Assembly (NCBI RefSeq): GCF_003337245.1
Contig: NZ_QPJE01000010.1
Coordinates: forward strand, 25,872-73,243
DNA: 47,372 nt
Direction: 5' to 3'
DNA from: Halanaerobium sp. MA284_MarDTE_T2
Lineage (GTDB): Bacteria; Bacillota; Halanaerobiia; Halanaerobiales; Halanaerobiaceae
Positions within the stretch are counted from its first letter, which is position 1, and each line of letters starts with the position of its first letter. Of the stretch, positions 14,351 through 23,316 are shown piece by piece. The notes beneath the pieces are model-generated. The model did no database searches. It saw nothing but the letters and a program-made list of their open reading frames with translations, and was not told where the DNA came from. A program made the translations under genes and the position numbers.

Positions 14351-16336
14351 CTATATTTCAAATTGATCTACAGCTATTTTAAGTTCTTCCGCATATTCTG
14401 CCAACTTTTCCGCAGAAAAAACAATCTCCTTTGTAGCTGCAATCTGTTCCTGACTGGCAGCGGCAACTTCCTCAGAGTTACTAGCTGAAGTTTCACTTAC
14501 TGCTGCAATATCATTAACACCTCTTTCTACATAATCACTATTTTCTTTCATTTTATTAGAATCATCTGCTACTTGATTAATTAGAGTCAATAAGTCTTCA
14601 GCAGATCTTTCAATTTTACTGAATACTTCTCCAGTTTCTTTAACCATCTCAACATTTTCTTCTATATTTTTTTGCCCTTCTTCATTATTTTCTATTACAT
14701 CAGCTACGCTATTTTGAATAGATTGAATCAGTTTGTTAATTTTTTCAGTTGCACCTGCTGATTCTTCTGCCAATTCTCTAATTTCATCTGCAACAACCGA
14801 AAATCCACGACCTGCTTCTCCTGCCCTAGCAGCTTCTATTGCAGCATTTAAGGCAAGTAAATTAGTTTGATCTGCAATTTGATTAATCAAATCAACAATT
14901 TCACCAATTTCTTTAGATTTTTCTCCCAATTCTCTAACATTAGCAGCTACCAGCTTGTTTGATTTTTCAACCTGATTGCTCTGCCTAATGGAAGAATTAA
15001 TATATTCATTACCCTGTTCAATATTCTCTTTAACACTTTCTGCTTCTTCTATCATCTTGTCTGATTTGACTGCATTAGCAGTTATAACCTGGTTAAGATT
15101 TGTGATATTGCTTGAAATTTCTTCAATCTGAGCTGATTGTTCTTCAGCACCAGAAGCAACATTTTCAATTGAGCGACCAACATCTTCAGCATTTTTCTCA
15201 ACCTGAGAACCATTGGCACTTAATTGCTCACTGGAAGTGGCAAGTTCCTGAGCAGTTGTTTTTACCTGATTAATTATCTGCTGTAAATTAATTACCATCG
15301 AATTAATAGACTTAAGCAGCTGGCCAAGTTCATCTTCTTTGTTAACCCTAAATTTTTCTAAATCAAGCCTTTGAGTTAAGTCTCCAGCAGCTACCTTATC
15401 AGCTACTTCAGCTGCACTCCTGATTGGATTAACAATTGAGCGAGTAATTAAATAGCTAACTAAAATACCAATTAAAATAGCTATTACTGCTGAAAAAATA
15501 CTGCTGTTACGAATAATATCTAATGGAGAAAACATCTCTGCCTCTTTTGCTGTTAAAGCAACTGTCCAGTTAACAGACTCAACGGTTGCGTAAGCAAGAT
15601 TCCACTTATTACCCGCTTCTATATAACTATTATAACCACTTTTATTTTTGAGAACAGTATTTATTGTTTGCCTAAATTCTTCTCCACTTTCTGCAATTAG
15701 ATCTTGATTTCCTAAGTATTTGTCGTCCGGATGAGCAAGGATGTTTCCTGACTGATCTAAAATCATTCCATAACCACTACCATTAATATCCATATCAGCT
15801 ATTAAATTTTGCAGGATATCAAGAGCTACAACAGCTCCTACAATTCCAACTAATTTCTGTTCTCTGAAAATTGGACTGGCAATAATAGTAATTGGTCTGC
15901 CGGTCTCAAAACTTTCTGTCGGTTCTGAAAAAACTTGCTCTCGATTTGCCATAACTTCTTGAAAATAACTCTGATGAGCTACACTAGTTTCAAACTGATT
16001 TGTGTCTTTCATTATTCCCTCAGGATCAACAATAAATAATGATTCAATCTGATGATCATCATCTGAAATAGGCTTTAAATCATTGTACTGCCGCTCCCAG
16101 TTCATACTTTTAATACTTTCTAAATAACTTAAGTTTTGAACTATCTTTCCTTTTTCCTCTGTCCAGAGACGGATAGTTTCTACTGATTTTTGAGCATTAT
16201 TCTCTGCCTCAGACTGCAGAGTATTACTTAAGATATTTTCTGACTGCTGAAAAGCATAATATGAGCTGCCAGCAATTAATAAAAATAGCATTAGACTGAT
16301 TAAAAAAATCATCTTTGTTTTAATACTTTTAAACAT
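14351..16336 (-). CDS. Methyl-accepting chemotaxis protein
   Basis: 661 residues from the ATG at 16336, preceded by GGAAAGGGGAAG. TM1 is [21 protein letters not shown] periplasmic dCache-type sensor follows (residues 35-280; [16 protein letters not shown] and [19 protein letters not shown] are typical Cache strands). TM2 is [19 protein letters not shown], then a HAMP domain. The signalling domain carries the hairpin tip [40 protein letters not shown]. It feeds the Che system represented here by cheB and cheR. The ligand is unknown; dCache receptors often bind amino acids or organic acids. Confidence 0.95.
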   Translation of the reverse strand: MFKSIKTKMIFLISLMLFLLIAGSSYYAFQQSENILSNTLQSEAENNAQKSVETIRLWTEEKGKIVQNLSYLESIKSMNWERQYNDLKPISDDDHQIESLFIVDPEGIMKDTNQFETSVAHQSYFQEVMANREQVFSEPTESFETGRPITIIASPIFREQKLVGIVGAVVALDILQNLIADMDINGSGYGMILDQSGNILAHPDDKYLGNQDLIAESGEEFRQTINTVLKNKSGYNSYIEAGNKWNLAYATVESVNWTVALTAKEAEMFSPLDIIRNSSIFSAVIAILIGILVSYLITRSIVNPIRSAAEVADKVAAGDLTQRLDLEKFRVNKEDELGQLLKSINSMVINLQQIINQVKTTAQELATSSEQLSANGSQVEKNAEDVGRSIENVASGAEEQSAQIEEISSNITNLNQVITANAVKSDKMIEEAESVKENIEQGNEYINSSIRQSNQVEKSNKLVAANVRELGEKSKEIGEIVDLINQIADQTNLLALNAAIEAARAGEAGRGFSVVADEIRELAEESAGATEKINKLIQSIQNSVADVIENNEEGQKNIEENVEMVKETGEVFSKIERSAEDLLTLINQVADDSNKMKENSDYVERGVNDIAAVSETSASNSEEVAAASQEQIAATKEIVFSAEKLAEYAEELKIAVDQFEI

Positions 16337-16380
16337 AGACTTCCCCTTTCCCAAAAAATCTAAAATTGTAATCTAAAAAA

Positions 16381-16409
16381 ATTATATTATAAAAATTTAA
16401 TAAAGGCAA
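16381..16409 (-). promoter_or_regulatory. Sigma-A-type promoter for the chemoreceptor gene
   Basis: On the minus strand -35 TTGCCT (16409-16404), 17-nt spacer, -10 TATAAT (16386-16381). Four of six and six of six matches. Transcription would begin about 40 nt before the start codon. Confidence 0.6.
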
Positions 16410-16421
16410 TTTAGTTCATAG

Positions 16422-16856
16422 CTAAATCTGCTCATCCAGAACATGCTCTTCTTTTTTATCTTCGGCATAAATAAAGCGATCACTACCTGAAGCTGTTATT
16501 TTAAGACTAACTTTACCTATTCCAAATTCTTCGTTAACCTGCTGCTGAATGGCAGACTGAATCTCTGTTAAATTATATTCTCCCGGATCAATTTTTACAG
16601 CTCTATTGCGGTCATTGTGGTTAATAAAGAAAATGTTATTGCTATCATTAATTCTTATTGGCCTTTTAACAGCATCCTGGACTGCAATATCTTCTAGGTT
16701 ATAGGTAACTTTTTCTGGCTGCTGTGACTTGGTAAATCTGTCACTTTTTAGATCCTGATTGTTTTGTTCGCTGCTCTGCTTAGACTGATTTAGTTGATTC
16801 TGAATTACATTTTTGATTTGGGTTAGGACAGAATTATTTTTTTCTACAGCAGACAT
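16422..16856 (-). CDS. Small unknown protein between pseG and the chemoreceptor
   Basis: 144 residues, charged, no membrane segment. Gln/Asn-rich N-terminus (NQLNQSKQSSEQNNQDLKS), then a beta-rich C-terminal half (SNNIFFINHNDRNRAVKIDPGEYNLTEIQSAIQQQVNEEFGIGKVSLKITASGSDRFIYAED). The latter part (GEYNLTEIQSAIQQQVNEEFG...VSLK) resembles the domain of flagellin-like or FlgL-like insertions that reads ExLaxAIN, so a flagellar accessory role is a guess. AGAGGTGA is placed correctly. It is last in the glycosylation operon (43 nt after pseG) and precedes the receptor promoter. Confidence 0.55.
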   Translation of the reverse strand: MSAVEKNNSVLTQIKNVIQNQLNQSKQSSEQNNQDLKSDRFTKSQQPEKVTYNLEDIAVQDAVKRPIRINDSNNIFFINHNDRNRAVKIDPGEYNLTEIQSAIQQQVNEEFGIGKVSLKITASGSDRFIYAEDKKEEHVLDEQI

Positions 16857-16899
16857 TTTTGGTCACCTCTTTTATTATTATTATTGAAATTTAACATAA

Positions 16900-17913
16900 C
16901 TAGATATTAAAATTCATTTTCTTACTGTTTATGAAATCATTTATATAATCATTTTTGTTTCTCATTAATCCAATAATACCTTCAGAAATATTTGTGATGT
17001 TCTCTTCATATCCTAAATTGACAACACTTTTACCATCCAATTTTTCAGCAACTCTAACTTGATTTTCTGCCTGCAGCATTACCAACGCTGGAGTCTTAGT
17101 TACTGCTAATTCATAAAGAGTACTCCCACCAGAAGAAATAGCAATATCACTTTTCAACATTAATTTACTCATCTTTTTGACATTAAAGTTTAATGAAATA
17201 TCCAAACTGCTTTTTTCAACTTCTGCTACTATCTGATCTACATTATCAAAAGAAGGACCTATTACAACATCAATATGCAAATTTTCATTATCAATATATT
17301 GATCATCTATTTCATCAAAATCAATAGAATTTAAAGCTTTAATAATCTTTGGTGTTAAATTCCTAGTATCATAACCACCAACAGTAACTAAAATATTTTG
17401 CACTTTATCTCTAACTTCTATTTCAGGCAAATTTCTGAACTCTTCTCTTAAAAGTAGGTAATCCGTTCCCAGTCGAAACTCAGTGTCTCCATATAAAGAT
17501 TCATAATCTAAATCTTCAGCATAAGCATTTCCATTGATAACAACATGAGAAGGAAAGGCAAAAGGGGCATAATCATGGATAGTAACTAACTTATCAACTA
17601 CTTTTCTCATTTCAATTAAATAGTTCTGATCTATTTTATAAGAATCAGTAATTAACTTATTAACTTTCTCTTTTTTTATGATTTCTTTAACTTTTTCTAT
17701 TTCATCATCATAGCTTAAATTTTTATCTAAAGTTATAACTTCAAAATCATTTTCTTTTAATTTATTAACTCCAGATGGATAATTTATAGTAATATAGAAA
17801 ACTCTTTCTACTTCTTTATCTTTTCTTAAGTCATTAGCTAAAGCCATTGAACGCATGATATGTCCCATGCCGATATCTTTACCACCATCTACTCTTAATG
17901 CTGCAACTGACAT
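16900..17913 (-). CDS. pseG: UDP-2,4-diacetamido-2,4,6-trideoxy-beta-L-altropyranose hydrolase
   Basis: 337 residues. The PseG hallmark is at the N-terminus: RVDGGKDIGMGHIMRSMALAND, matching the G-x-G-H-x2-R loop. A glycosyltransferase-like nucleotide-binding C-terminal domain includes SSGGSTLYELAVTKTPALV. PseG removes UDP from UDP-6-deoxy-AltdiNAc, the fourth step of pseudaminic acid synthesis, before PseI. It is coupled to the deacetylase gene (9 nt apart, RBS GGTGATAGG inside it). Length and motifs fit the family; the alternative (NeuC-type epimerase) is excluded by the motif. Confidence 0.9.
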   Translation of the reverse strand: MSVAALRVDGGKDIGMGHIMRSMALANDLRKDKEVERVFYITINYPSGVNKLKENDFEVITLDKNLSYDDEIEKVKEIIKKEKVNKLITDSYKIDQNYLIEMRKVVDKLVTIHDYAPFAFPSHVVINGNAYAEDLDYESLYGDTEFRLGTDYLLLREEFRNLPEIEVRDKVQNILVTVGGYDTRNLTPKIIKALNSIDFDEIDDQYIDNENLHIDVVIGPSFDNVDQIVAEVEKSSLDISLNFNVKKMSKLMLKSDIAISSGGSTLYELAVTKTPALVMLQAENQVRVAEKLDGKSVVNLGYEENITNISEGIIGLMRNKNDYINDFINSKKMNFNI

Positions 17914-17922
17914 CCTATCACC

Positions 17923-18612
17923 TTAATCTTCTACTTTTCTTATTAATTCAAAAGCTTCGACATATTCTTTTCCTACTACTGTACCCCAGCGAGCAGCAAT
18001 AGTCTTCAGAGCTTTTAATGATCTTGGATGAGGATAATCTCTTTTTTCAGAATCATAGCAATCCATTCCCTTTAATTTAGCCTCAATAGTTTCACTAATG
18101 TCTACAAATAAATTAGGCTTAAATGTATTATCTCCATACTGAAAGTTCCATTCAGTTGATGAAGGTGTCTCAAAAGCATATATTTCTTTTACTCCATACT
18201 CTCCTACCGGACGACAGGCAGTAATAACTGCTTCAAATGTTCTTTGATGATCAATATTTAGATCTCCATAATGATGAGTATAGATTATATCGGGTTGAAC
18301 TTTCTTTATAATCTTTTCTATCTCTTTTATAATATCCAGCAAATCAACTGAATCAAAACGGTTATCAGGTAATTTAGAAAAGTATAGATTATCATATCCA
18401 ATAAATTCAGCAGCCTGATAGGTATCAGAATATAATTCTTCTAAAGATTCTTTACTAACCTGTTCACGATCATTTCCACGTGAAGTTAATCCTTCGCCCA
18501 GGATTAAACAATCAGCTTTATCTCCATCATTTACTCTTTTGCGAATTGTTCCACCCAGACCTAATAATTCATCATCTGGATGAGCAGCAATTGTTAAAAT
18601 TTTATTAGCCAT
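17923..18612 (-). CDS. PIG-L family de-N-acetylase
   Basis: 229 residues with the LmbE/PIG-L zinc signature AAHPDDELLGLGGTI (residues 9-23) and the third ligand region THHYGDLNIDHQRTF. These enzymes remove N-acetyl groups from GlcNAc-type sugars. It overlaps the formyltransferase gene by 8 nt and precedes pseG, so the three are one unit. Its place beside a formyltransferase inside a pseudaminic acid cluster suggests an acetyl group is removed and replaced by formyl (inference). Substrate is not known from sequence. Confidence 0.88.
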   Translation of the reverse strand: MANKILTIAAHPDDELLGLGGTIRKRVNDGDKADCLILGEGLTSRGNDREQVSKESLEELYSDTYQAAEFIGYDNLYFSKLPDNRFDSVDLLDIIKEIEKIIKKVQPDIIYTHHYGDLNIDHQRTFEAVITACRPVGEYGVKEIYAFETPSSTEWNFQYGDNTFKPNLFVDISETIEAKLKGMDCYDSEKRDYPHPRSLKALKTIAARWGTVVGKEYVEAFELIRKVED

Positions 18613-19300
18613 CTAAATCATCCTCATTTAATCTCTTAATTTTAACATCAGCAACAATGCCATCAGCTGTTAACTTTGCTCTAGAAAACTCTAATTTTAT
18701 ATCTCCATATTCAATAAATGCATCTGGATAGCCTTCAGCATCAAGCATTCTTATATGATCATAAACTTTTGAAAGAGAAAAATCATTTTTTATTTCACTC
18801 TGATAGGGTTTCCTTCTTTTAAATTCAACTACTTCACCCTTTTGCTCTTTTGGTATAATTTCATTATTAATAATTTCCGGAATCATTTCATTAAAGATAA
18901 GACTAGAAGATCTTAAAAAAATTTCTTCTGCAGTTCCATTAAGATTTAAATCTTTTTTTAAATAAATAGGGCCGGTATCTAATCCTCCATCAACTTTTAA
19001 TGCTGAGATTTTAGTATTTTCAATACCTCTTACAATAAGGTTCTGTAAAGGACTACCTCCTCTTCCATAAGGAAGATCAGTCATATGGAACACAACACAG
19101 TTAAAATTATTATATATATTATCAGGTATTATCCAGGACCAGTGAGGAAAAAATATATATTCCGGATTGAAACTATTTAATTTCTCATAGTTTAATTCAT
19201 TTTTGTCAGTTATTAATTTAATCTGGTGTTTACTTTCTTTAATCATTTCTTCGGCTTTTTTTATATTCCATGATTTTATAGTAGCAATAACAAATTTCAT
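18605..19300 (-). CDS. Formyltransferase family protein
   Basis: 231 residues. Core features of the formyl-THF transferase fold: NYEKLNSFNPEYIFFPHWSWIIPDNIYNNFNCVVFHMTDLPYGRGGSPLQNLI, in which H and the PxGRGGSPLQ stretch replace the fmt HxSLLPxYRG, and KVDGGLDTGPIYLK, equivalent to fmt GxDxGPI. Too short for methionyl-tRNA formyltransferase, so a sugar N-formyltransferase is expected, as in dTDP-sugar formylation. Its ATG overlaps the pseH-pseI stop (TAATG) and its tail overlaps the deacetylase gene. Confidence 0.85.
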   Translation of the reverse strand: MKFVIATIKSWNIKKAEEMIKESKHQIKLITDKNELNYEKLNSFNPEYIFFPHWSWIIPDNIYNNFNCVVFHMTDLPYGRGGSPLQNLIVRGIENTKISALKVDGGLDTGPIYLKKDLNLNGTAEEIFLRSSSLIFNEMIPEIINNEIIPKEQKGEVVEFKRRKPYQSEIKNDFSLSKVYDHIRMLDAEGYPDAFIEYGDIKLEFSRAKLTADGIVADVKIKRLNEDDLDG

Positions 19301-20826
19301 TATTTAATCAAATCCCAGTTTAAAGGAGTTCCCTCTTCTATATCTTTTAAAGCTTTTTTATGCAGAACTTTCTCCCAGTTTTTTGGTTTAAGTCCATAGC
19401 CAGGACGTATAACTCTGATGTTCTCTTCAGTCAATTCTTCTCCTGCTTTGATATCTTCAACTGCAAAGATCGACCTTCTAAACAGTCTGCTATTTTTTTC
19501 CTTTTCAGAAATAGAATAGTCAATCTTACCGATTGCTTTTTCTGCAGCTCTTATATCATCAACCATTTTTTTAAATTCATCCGGTTCCATAGAAAAAGAT
19601 GCATCAGGATTTTCAATTTCTCTGCTCATACAGAAATGTTTTTCTATTATCTTAGCTCCCATTGCTACAGAAGTTACAGCTGCAACAGAACCTAAAGAAT
19701 GATCAGATAACCCAACAGGTACACCAAATGTTTCTTCTAAATTTTTTATGTTCTTCAAATTCATATCATCTGCAATAGATGGATAAGCACTGGAGCAATT
19801 TAAAAGTGCTAATTGATCATTTCCAGCTTCTCTGATAGTTCTAACAGCTTCATCGATTTCTGCTAGAGTCGCCATACCAGTTGACATGATTATGGGTTTG
19901 GCTTTTTGAGCGAGATACTTTAAAAAAGGAAGATTAGTTATACTAAAAGATGCAACCTTATAAAATTCAACTCCTAAATCTTCTAAAAAATCAACTGCTG
20001 TATTCTCATAAGGAGTAGAAAAGAAATCAATACCTATCTTTTCAGCTTCTTTTTTCAAATCTTCCTGCCATTCCCAGGGAGTATAAGCTTTCTGATAAAG
20101 ATTATGTAAATTCTCACCTTTCCAGGTTCCTTTATCTATTTGAAACCACTTTTTCTCTGAATAAATTGTCATAGTATCAGGAGTATATGTTTGAACCTTA
20201 ACACAATCAGCACCTGCTTTTTTAGCAGCATGAATGATTTCTAAAGCTCTATCTTTGCTGCCTGCATGATTAGCAGACATTTCAGCTATTATATAAGCTG
20301 GTTTGTTTTTCCCTATTGTTCTATCAGAAGTTAATTTAATTTGTTCATTCATATTATAACCCTCTTTTATTTTATAATAAAAAATATCATAATTTTTGTT
20401 TTCTTTTTTGATTTTATTAAAATCAGCTTTAATAAATACTTTTTTAGAAGCCATGTTTTTCTTTTTTACTTTTCCAATAAGCTTATATATATCAAAAGAA
20501 TTATTATTTATTTTGTCGATTAATAATTCTAATAATACGGTTCCAAAACCATTACCTCGTTCACTCTTAGCAATACTAAAGTCGATCTCACCAACTTTAT
20601 TATCAATATCTACTCTAATTTGACCTACATCCTTATTATTTTTAGTTAAAATATAAATTAAAGTGTTTTTATCTTCTAATCTACTTTTAAACCATTTTTT
20701 GTGTTCCTGATATTCTATTTTTTCTTGGTTAAAAGCATTATTCCTTACTGCAGAATCATTTGCCCATTTGAATATCAAATCCATATCTTCATAAGTTGCT
20801 TTTCTTAAAAAAATATTATTATACAT
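19300..20826 (-). CDS. pseI: Fused PseH acetyltransferase - PseI pseudaminic acid synthase
   Basis: 508 residues with two domains. Residues 1-158 are a GNAT N-acetyltransferase (IFLRKATYEDMDLIFKWAND; ERGNGFGTVLLELLID acetyl-CoA loop) corresponding to PseH. Residues 159-508 are a NeuB/PseI synthase: AEMSANHAGSKDRALEIIHAAKKAGADCVKVQTY, then STGMATLAEIDEA, GLSDHSLG and a SAF-like C-terminus (RSIFAVEDIKAGEELTEENI). PseI condenses 2,4-diacetamido-altrose with phosphoenolpyruvate. The internal ATG at 20352 has its own GAGGG site 7 nt upstream (20360-20364), so both a fusion and a separate PseI may be made. In most relatives pseH and pseI are separate genes. Confidence 0.9.
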   Translation of the reverse strand: MYNNIFLRKATYEDMDLIFKWANDSAVRNNAFNQEKIEYQEHKKWFKSRLEDKNTLIYILTKNNKDVGQIRVDIDNKVGEIDFSIAKSERGNGFGTVLLELLIDKINNNSFDIYKLIGKVKKKNMASKKVFIKADFNKIKKENKNYDIFYYKIKEGYNMNEQIKLTSDRTIGKNKPAYIIAEMSANHAGSKDRALEIIHAAKKAGADCVKVQTYTPDTMTIYSEKKWFQIDKGTWKGENLHNLYQKAYTPWEWQEDLKKEAEKIGIDFFSTPYENTAVDFLEDLGVEFYKVASFSITNLPFLKYLAQKAKPIIMSTGMATLAEIDEAVRTIREAGNDQLALLNCSSAYPSIADDMNLKNIKNLEETFGVPVGLSDHSLGSVAAVTSVAMGAKIIEKHFCMSREIENPDASFSMEPDEFKKMVDDIRAAEKAIGKIDYSISEKEKNSRLFRRSIFAVEDIKAGEELTEENIRVIRPGYGLKPKNWEKVLHKKALKDIEEGTPLNWDLIK

Positions 20827-20861
20827 TATTTAACCTCTTCCAGAAAATTATATATTTAATT

Positions 20862-21659
20862 TTATGATATTGTCCAACCGCCATCAATTTTAATGTTTTC
20901 ACCATTTATATAACTTGAAGCTTCAGAACACAGCAATGCAACTGTACCTTTCATTTCATGATTTTTACCAATTCTATTTAATGTATTCTTTTTAGAAAGA
21001 CTATTTATAAACTCAATATCATTAAGAACATCTCCATGCGGAAAAGGACCTGGACTTATTGCATTGGTTCTAATACCATATTGCGAAAGAAAACTCGCTA
21101 AATATTTTGTTAATTGAATAATACCAGCTTTGGCAGCACCGTAACTTGGAGGGTTGGTATAATCATTATTCTCATATAACTCAGGATCTGGAGCTATATG
21201 GCCATACATTGAAGCTACATTTAATATTACACCATGACTTTCTTTCAATAATGGCAAGCAATTTTTAATGACATTAAAAACTGAATTTAGACCAGTATCT
21301 AAATTATTATCCCAGTCTTCTTTTGATATGCTTTCTAAAGAATTTGTTTGACCAGAGTAAGCATTATTGACTAAAATATCTAAACCTCCATAATCTTTTT
21401 TTATATCTTCAACTAATTGAATTATAGATTCATCTTCTGAAATATCTAATCTATGAGAATATACTTCAACTTCATTATTAAAATCTTCAGTTATTTCACT
21501 GGCAACTAAATTACATTTTTTTAGATTTCTACTAGCTATTACTACTATTGCACCTAATTCAGCTAGAGCCTCAGTAATACTTCTTCCTAAGTAACCAGCT
21601 CCACCAGTAACTAATGCCACTTTACCATTTAAATCGAATAAGTCTTCTAATTTTTCCAA
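20862..21659 (-). CDS. Short-chain dehydrogenase/reductase (PtmA-like)
   Basis: 265 residues starting at TTG 21659 with AGGTG upstream. Rossmann motif TGGAGYLGRSI (residues 18-28), NNAYSG, and the catalytic S-Y-K set with YGAAKAG. The C-terminal NGENIKIDGGWT is typical. It resembles PtmA, an oxidoreductase in legionaminic/pseudaminic pathways of Campylobacter. It sits between the aldo/keto reductase and pseH-pseI. Not part of the six-step core pathway, so it probably tailors the sugar. Substrate unknown. Confidence 0.85.
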   Translation of the reverse strand: MEKLEDLFDLNGKVALVTGGAGYLGRSITEALAELGAIVVIASRNLKKCNLVASEITEDFNNEVEVYSHRLDISEDESIIQLVEDIKKDYGGLDILVNNAYSGQTNSLESISKEDWDNNLDTGLNSVFNVIKNCLPLLKESHGVILNVASMYGHIAPDPELYENNDYTNPPSYGAAKAGIIQLTKYLASFLSQYGIRTNAISPGPFPHGDVLNDIEFINSLSKKNTLNRIGKNHEMKGTVALLCSEASSYINGENIKIDGGWTIS

Positions 21660-21678
21660 TTAATACACCTACCTTAAA

Positions 21679-22551
21679 CTACCATTTTCGTGGATCAATT
21701 ATTGTTGAATCATCAGAGATATCTATGTTTTTTATTAAACCATCAAAATCATTTAAAATACTTTCATCTATCTCCTTTTTGAAATTTAAAATATTTTCCA
21801 GAAGTTGTTTTTTGTCATCAATTCCCATCAGAATATAATCTCCCAAATCATTATATTTAAACCAGGAAAATATTAAATTTGTTAGGCTAATATTATTCTC
21901 ATTAATAAATTTATTAATAATATCCAAATATTTTTTTGCTTCTAGAAGATTTAAAGGTAATTTATTTTCATCCATGAAAAATAAACCCTGCAAAAATATA
22001 GATCTTATGAAAATATCTATATTATTTCTTTTTAATAATTCTAATTTACCCTGTTTTATCATTCTTCTATCGAAAATACTTAAAGGTAGTTGTACTGCTT
22101 CAAAATAGTCTTTTTCTATAATTAAATCAATTTCATTGGGTTCATAAACTGAAACACCCAGCTTCCCAATCAATCCCTTTTTCTTTAACTCAATTAAATC
22201 TTTAATAACTTTATTATTATTTATGTCCTTTAAATCATGCAAAAAATAATAATCTATATAATTCGTATTCAACCTTTGTCTAGATTCATTAAAAATTTCA
22301 AAGATATTTTTATTTTTTCTCATATCTTCAGAAGGTAATTTGCTGCATATTTTAAATTCATCAAGATTATCATATTCGCCTAATATTTTTTCGCTTTCGC
22401 CATATGCATATGCTGTATCTAAAATATTAAGATCCTCTTTTAAACAAATATCTAATATTTCTTTTGCTTTTTTTGTTTTGAATTTCTCTTCTTTATTATT
22501 TATACCATATTTTAAACCAAATTGAGCTGTTCCTAACACAAGTTTAGTCAT
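21679..22551 (-). CDS. Aldo/keto reductase family protein
   Basis: 290 residues, (beta/alpha)8 aldo/keto reductase. Catalytic D45 and Y50 (NILDTAYAYGESE), Lys in KICSKLP, and His in YYFLHDL form the tetrad. Starts 4 nt after pseF. Enzymes of this type recur in flagellar glycosylation clusters next to the cytidylyltransferase, but their reaction is not defined. Shorter than many AKRs at the C-terminus, with a DDSTIIDPRKW end. Confidence 0.85.
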   Translation of the reverse strand: MTKLVLGTAQFGLKYGINNKEEKFKTKKAKEILDICLKEDLNILDTAYAYGESEKILGEYDNLDEFKICSKLPSEDMRKNKNIFEIFNESRQRLNTNYIDYYFLHDLKDINNNKVIKDLIELKKKGLIGKLGVSVYEPNEIDLIIEKDYFEAVQLPLSIFDRRMIKQGKLELLKRNNIDIFIRSIFLQGLFFMDENKLPLNLLEAKKYLDIINKFINENNISLTNLIFSWFKYNDLGDYILMGIDDKKQLLENILNFKKEIDESILNDFDGLIKNIDISDDSTIIDPRKW

Positions 22552-22554
22552 AAA

Positions 22555-23304
22555 TCAAACCCCATCTTTAACACTTTTTTGTTTTATATCTTCATTTATT
22601 TTTCTTATCTGAGGATTCTTTTTTAAAAAACTAATAATATCTTTAAAATAAAAGTTATGTTTTCCATTATATAAGTTATTATATATTTCTTTCATAAATT
22701 TATAATCTTCAATTGTATCTAATGTCCATCTGAAATCAGAATAATCATCAGCATTATGATATATATATATATCATTTCTAAAGTTTTCATAAATATAAGG
22801 GGTTACATGTTCTCTCTGATATTTCTCTGCTGCATTATTGTATGCTTCTTTTAAAACATTAAAACTAAAAATTTCTACATCTAATCCAATCGGAAAAGTT
22901 CTTTTTTCTTCACTGGAATTAGTAACTAAGGAATATTCCTTATCATTAAAACATCCAATTAAATTATCAACTATAAATGGATCAACTAAAGGATCGTCAG
23001 ATGTTATTCTAACAATTGTATCTGTCTCATAATTATTAGCAGCTTCATAATACCTTTCTAAAACATCTTCTTCACTGCCTCGATAGGCTTTAACTCCCCA
23101 TTCTTTAGCTTTTTCAAAGATTATTTTATCTCTCTCATGGGTTGTTGTAGCTATTATAATTTCATCAATATTCTCAGCCTGTTTTACTCTTTCAATTACA
23201 TGCCATAAGACAGGCTTAGCTTTTAAATTTTTCATTACTTTACCAGGTAAACGGGTTGAACCCATTCTAGCCTGGATAATAGCTGCTGTTTTTTTAGATT
23301 TCAT
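22555..23304 (-). CDS. pseF: CMP-pseudaminic acid synthetase-like cytidylyltransferase (PseF/SpsF)
   Basis: 249 residues from ATG 23304. Nucleotide-binding loop AAIIQARMGSTRLPGKVMKNL, then ITSDDPLVDP and DVEIFSF, giving the acylneuraminate cytidylyltransferase/SpsF family. It activates pseudaminic acid with CTP, the last step before glycosyl transfer. Context (pseC upstream, synthase downstream) favours PseF; the closest sequence type is SpsF. The upstream GTG at 23316 is less likely because AGGTGT precedes the ATG. Confidence 0.85.
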   Translation of the reverse strand: MKSKKTAAIIQARMGSTRLPGKVMKNLKAKPVLWHVIERVKQAENIDEIIIATTTHERDKIIFEKAKEWGVKAYRGSEEDVLERYYEAANNYETDTIVRITSDDPLVDPFIVDNLIGCFNDKEYSLVTNSSEEKRTFPIGLDVEIFSFNVLKEAYNNAAEKYQREHVTPYIYENFRNDIYIYHNADDYSDFRWTLDTIEDYKFMKEIYNNLYNGKHNFYFKDIISFLKKNPQIRKINEDIKQKSVKDGV

Positions 23305-23316
23305 ATCTATAAACAC

